A stretch of DNA of 14,713 bases from JALYNX01 sp035292605 (lineage in GTDB: Bacteria > Actinomycetota > Acidimicrobiia > Spongiisociales > ZC4RG35), in NCBI GenBank assembly GCA_035292605.1, contig DATDPT010000040.1, positions 1 through 14,713 on the forward strand, read 5' to 3'. The notes beneath the pieces were generated by a model. It was not told the DNA's origin. It saw nothing but the letters and a program-made list of their open reading frames with translations, and made no database searches. Position 1 is the first letter of the stretch. Every line of letters begins with the position of its first letter. Shown one piece after another: positions 13,089 to 14,713 of the stretch. The position numbers and the translations under genes are program-made.

Positions 13089-14704
13089 TGCCACATATGC
13101 AGGACGACTTCCAGCTCAATCTCTCGACGCTCTATGACCGATCGGTTCGGCTCTACCCCGACCAGCAGATCCTGTCGGTGGAGGCCGACCGGTCGCTGAC
13201 CCGCACCAACTATGGGGAGACGGACGCCAGGGTCCGGCGTTTGGCTTCGGCGCTGGGAGGGCTGGGCCTGGCCGCCGGCGACGCGGTTGCCACCTTTGCC
13301 TGGAACAACCGACGTCATCACGAGCTGTATTGGGCGACTGCAAACACGGGCCTGATCTGTCACACCGTCAACATCCGGCTCTTCGCCGACCAGGTGGCCT
13401 ATATCGTCAACCATGCCGGAGACCGTGTCCTCTTCGTCGATCCCGACCTGGTCCCGCTTCTGGCGCCGGTGGTTCCCCAATTGGAAACAGTCGCCACCTA
13501 TGTGGTGATGGGAGCGGAGGCCGACCCCCGGATCCCCGGTTCCATCGCCTATGAGGACCTGATCGCGGACGCGCCGGAGCATGGCCAGTGGCCCGAGCTC
13601 GACGAGCGATCGCCGATGATGCTCTGTTACACCTCAGGCACGACCGGGAATCCCAAAGGAGTCGCCTACACCCAGCGCTCCACCTACCTGCACACCATCT
13701 CCAACCTGGCCAACATCCAGATGGGCCCCACCGACAACGTGTTGCCGGTGGTCCCGATGTTTCACGCCTCGGCTTGGGGATACCCGTTCATGGCTGTTGC
13801 CCAGGGAGCCAAGCTCACCTACCCCGGGCCTGACCTCTCAGCGGAGAGTCTGGTTCGGCTCTTCGAGAACGAGAAGGTGACCTTCAGCGCCGGTGTCCCC
13901 ACGGTGTGGCTTGGCATCAGGCAATACCTGGCGGCCCACCCCGAGGCCGACGTCTCATCGATTCGTGCCTTTCTCTGCGGGGGGTCGGCGGTTCCGAGGG
14001 CCATGATCGAGTGGTTCCTCACCGAACGCGGGATCAGGGTGGTCCAGGGCTGGGGAATGACGGAGACCAACCCCGTTGCCTCCACCGCGGTTCTCAAACC
14101 AGAGATGGAGAGTTGGGATCTGCAACGTCAGCTCGATTTCCTGGAGACGGCCGGGATCCCGATCGCAGGCCTCCAGGTGAAGATCGTCGATGAGATCGGC
14201 GATGAGTTGCCCCAGGACGGAGATGCCTTTGGAGAGTTGCTGATCAGGGGACCCTGGATCGCCGCCGAGTACTACAAGGACCCGAGATCGGCCCAGTCGT
14301 TCGAGGATGGGTGGCTGCGGACCGGTGACGTGGCCAAGATCACCCCTGAGGGCTACATCCGGATCACGGACCGGGCCAAGGACGTGATCAAATCCGGTGG
14401 GGAGTGGATCTCATCGATCGATCTCGAGAATGCGATCATGGCCAACCCCGATGTGGCCGAGGCGACCGTGGTCGGGCTCAAACACGTGAAATGGCAGGAG
14501 CGGCCGGCGGCTTTTGTGGTCTTACGGGAGGGCGCCGACACCGATGAGGATGCGATTCGCACCTTCCTCGAGAAGAAGGTGGCCGCTTGGTGGATCCCCG
14601 ACCGGGTCGTCTTCATCGATCAGATCCCGAAGACGGGCACGGGTAAGTTCGACAAGAAGGTCGTGAGGGATCAGTACGCCGATCTGCTGATGGAGGACGG
14701 CTGA
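13088..14704 (+). CDS. Acyl-CoA synthetase / AMP-dependent ligase (FadD-like)
   Basis: This enzyme activates a carboxylic acid, probably a medium- or long-chain fatty acid, to acyl-CoA through an acyl-AMP intermediate. The product is 538 residues, typical of the ANL superfamily. Motifs in order are the P-loop YTSGTTGNPKG (181-191), GWGMTET (321-327), GWLRTGD (408-414), the hinge DRAKDVIKSGGEWIS (428-442) and the C-terminal catalytic lysine KTGTGK (Lys ~520). The GGEW hinge and VVPMFHASAWG stretch fit the FadD/medium-chain branch. The ATG at 13088 overlaps the upstream TGA by one base; a second in-frame ATG 9 nt on is an alternative. The context with membrane PH proteins, and plsB/plsY in the same window, suggests lipid metabolism. 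The chain length is not readable. Confidence 0.93.
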   Translation: MPHMQDDFQLNLSTLYDRSVRLYPDQQILSVEADRSLTRTNYGETDARVRRLASALGGLGLAAGDAVATFAWNNRRHHELYWATANTGLICHTVNIRLFADQVAYIVNHAGDRVLFVDPDLVPLLAPVVPQLETVATYVVMGAEADPRIPGSIAYEDLIADAPEHGQWPELDERSPMMLCYTSGTTGNPKGVAYTQRSTYLHTISNLANIQMGPTDNVLPVVPMFHASAWGYPFMAVAQGAKLTYPGPDLSAESLVRLFENEKVTFSAGVPTVWLGIRQYLAAHPEADVSSIRAFLCGGSAVPRAMIEWFLTERGIRVVQGWGMTETNPVASTAVLKPEMESWDLQRQLDFLETAGIPIAGLQVKIVDEIGDELPQDGDAFGELLIRGPWIAAEYYKDPRSAQSFEDGWLRTGDVAKITPEGYIRITDRAKDVIKSGGEWISSIDLENAIMANPDVAEATVVGLKHVKWQERPAAFVVLREGADTDEDAIRTFLEKKVAAWWIPDRVVFIDQIPKTGTGKFDKKVVRDQYADLLMEDG

Positions 14705-14713
14705 GAATCAGGC

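Overview
The window is GC-rich and densely coding, and it looks like chromosomal DNA of an actinobacterium. Two lines of evidence support this: a tandem AdnA/AdnB helicase-nuclease pair, a repair machine typical of Actinobacteria, and several starts where a TANNNT -10 box lies only 6-7 nt before the ATG/GTG, which implies leaderless mRNAs. An uncultured Acidimicrobiia-like lineage is a guess that the sequence cannot settle.

Layout. (1) At 1-1484 (-) is the N-terminal part of a PlsB-type glycerol-3-phosphate acyltransferase, cut by the window edge. It is divergent from dtd (D-aminoacyl-tRNA deacylase, 1520-1975 +). (2) At 1953-8722 (-) is an apparent operon, read right to left: a 47-residue small ORF, adnA, adnB and plsY, with 4-bp stop/start overlaps between adnA/adnB and adnB/plsY. 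(3) At 8794-10086 (+) is an NAD(P)-dependent glutamate dehydrogenase. It converges on a standalone RecB-family nuclease (10083-10877 -), and one TTAA supplies both stop codons. (4) At 10878-11811 there is no convincing protein gene. This stretch holds two related units, each with a promoter-like sequence (TTGACG or TTGCGG, 17 nt, TACTTT), hairpins closed by UUCG loops, and a ~53-bp hairpin repeat. A G-run/mini-hairpin array follows. It is the best candidate for an undescribed structured RNA or repeat element. (5) At 11812-14704 (+) are two tandem paralogous membrane PH-domain/SHOCT proteins, followed by an acyl-CoA synthetase that overlaps the second by one base.

How they may work together. 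The small-ORF-adnAB-plsY operon and the standalone nuclease gene begin with the same promoter in the same geometry: CTGTCACAGG, 7 nt, TANNNT, 7 nt, ATG. This fits the mycobacterial RecA-independent DNA-damage motif (tTGTCRgtg, N8, TAnnnT, used by PafBC). It suggests that AdnAB and the small nuclease belong to one damage regulon. Phospholipid synthesis is a second theme, with PlsB, PlsY and the acyl-CoA ligase, and plsY lies inside the damage-type operon. No tRNA, rRNA, CRISPR array or recognisable transposase was seen.
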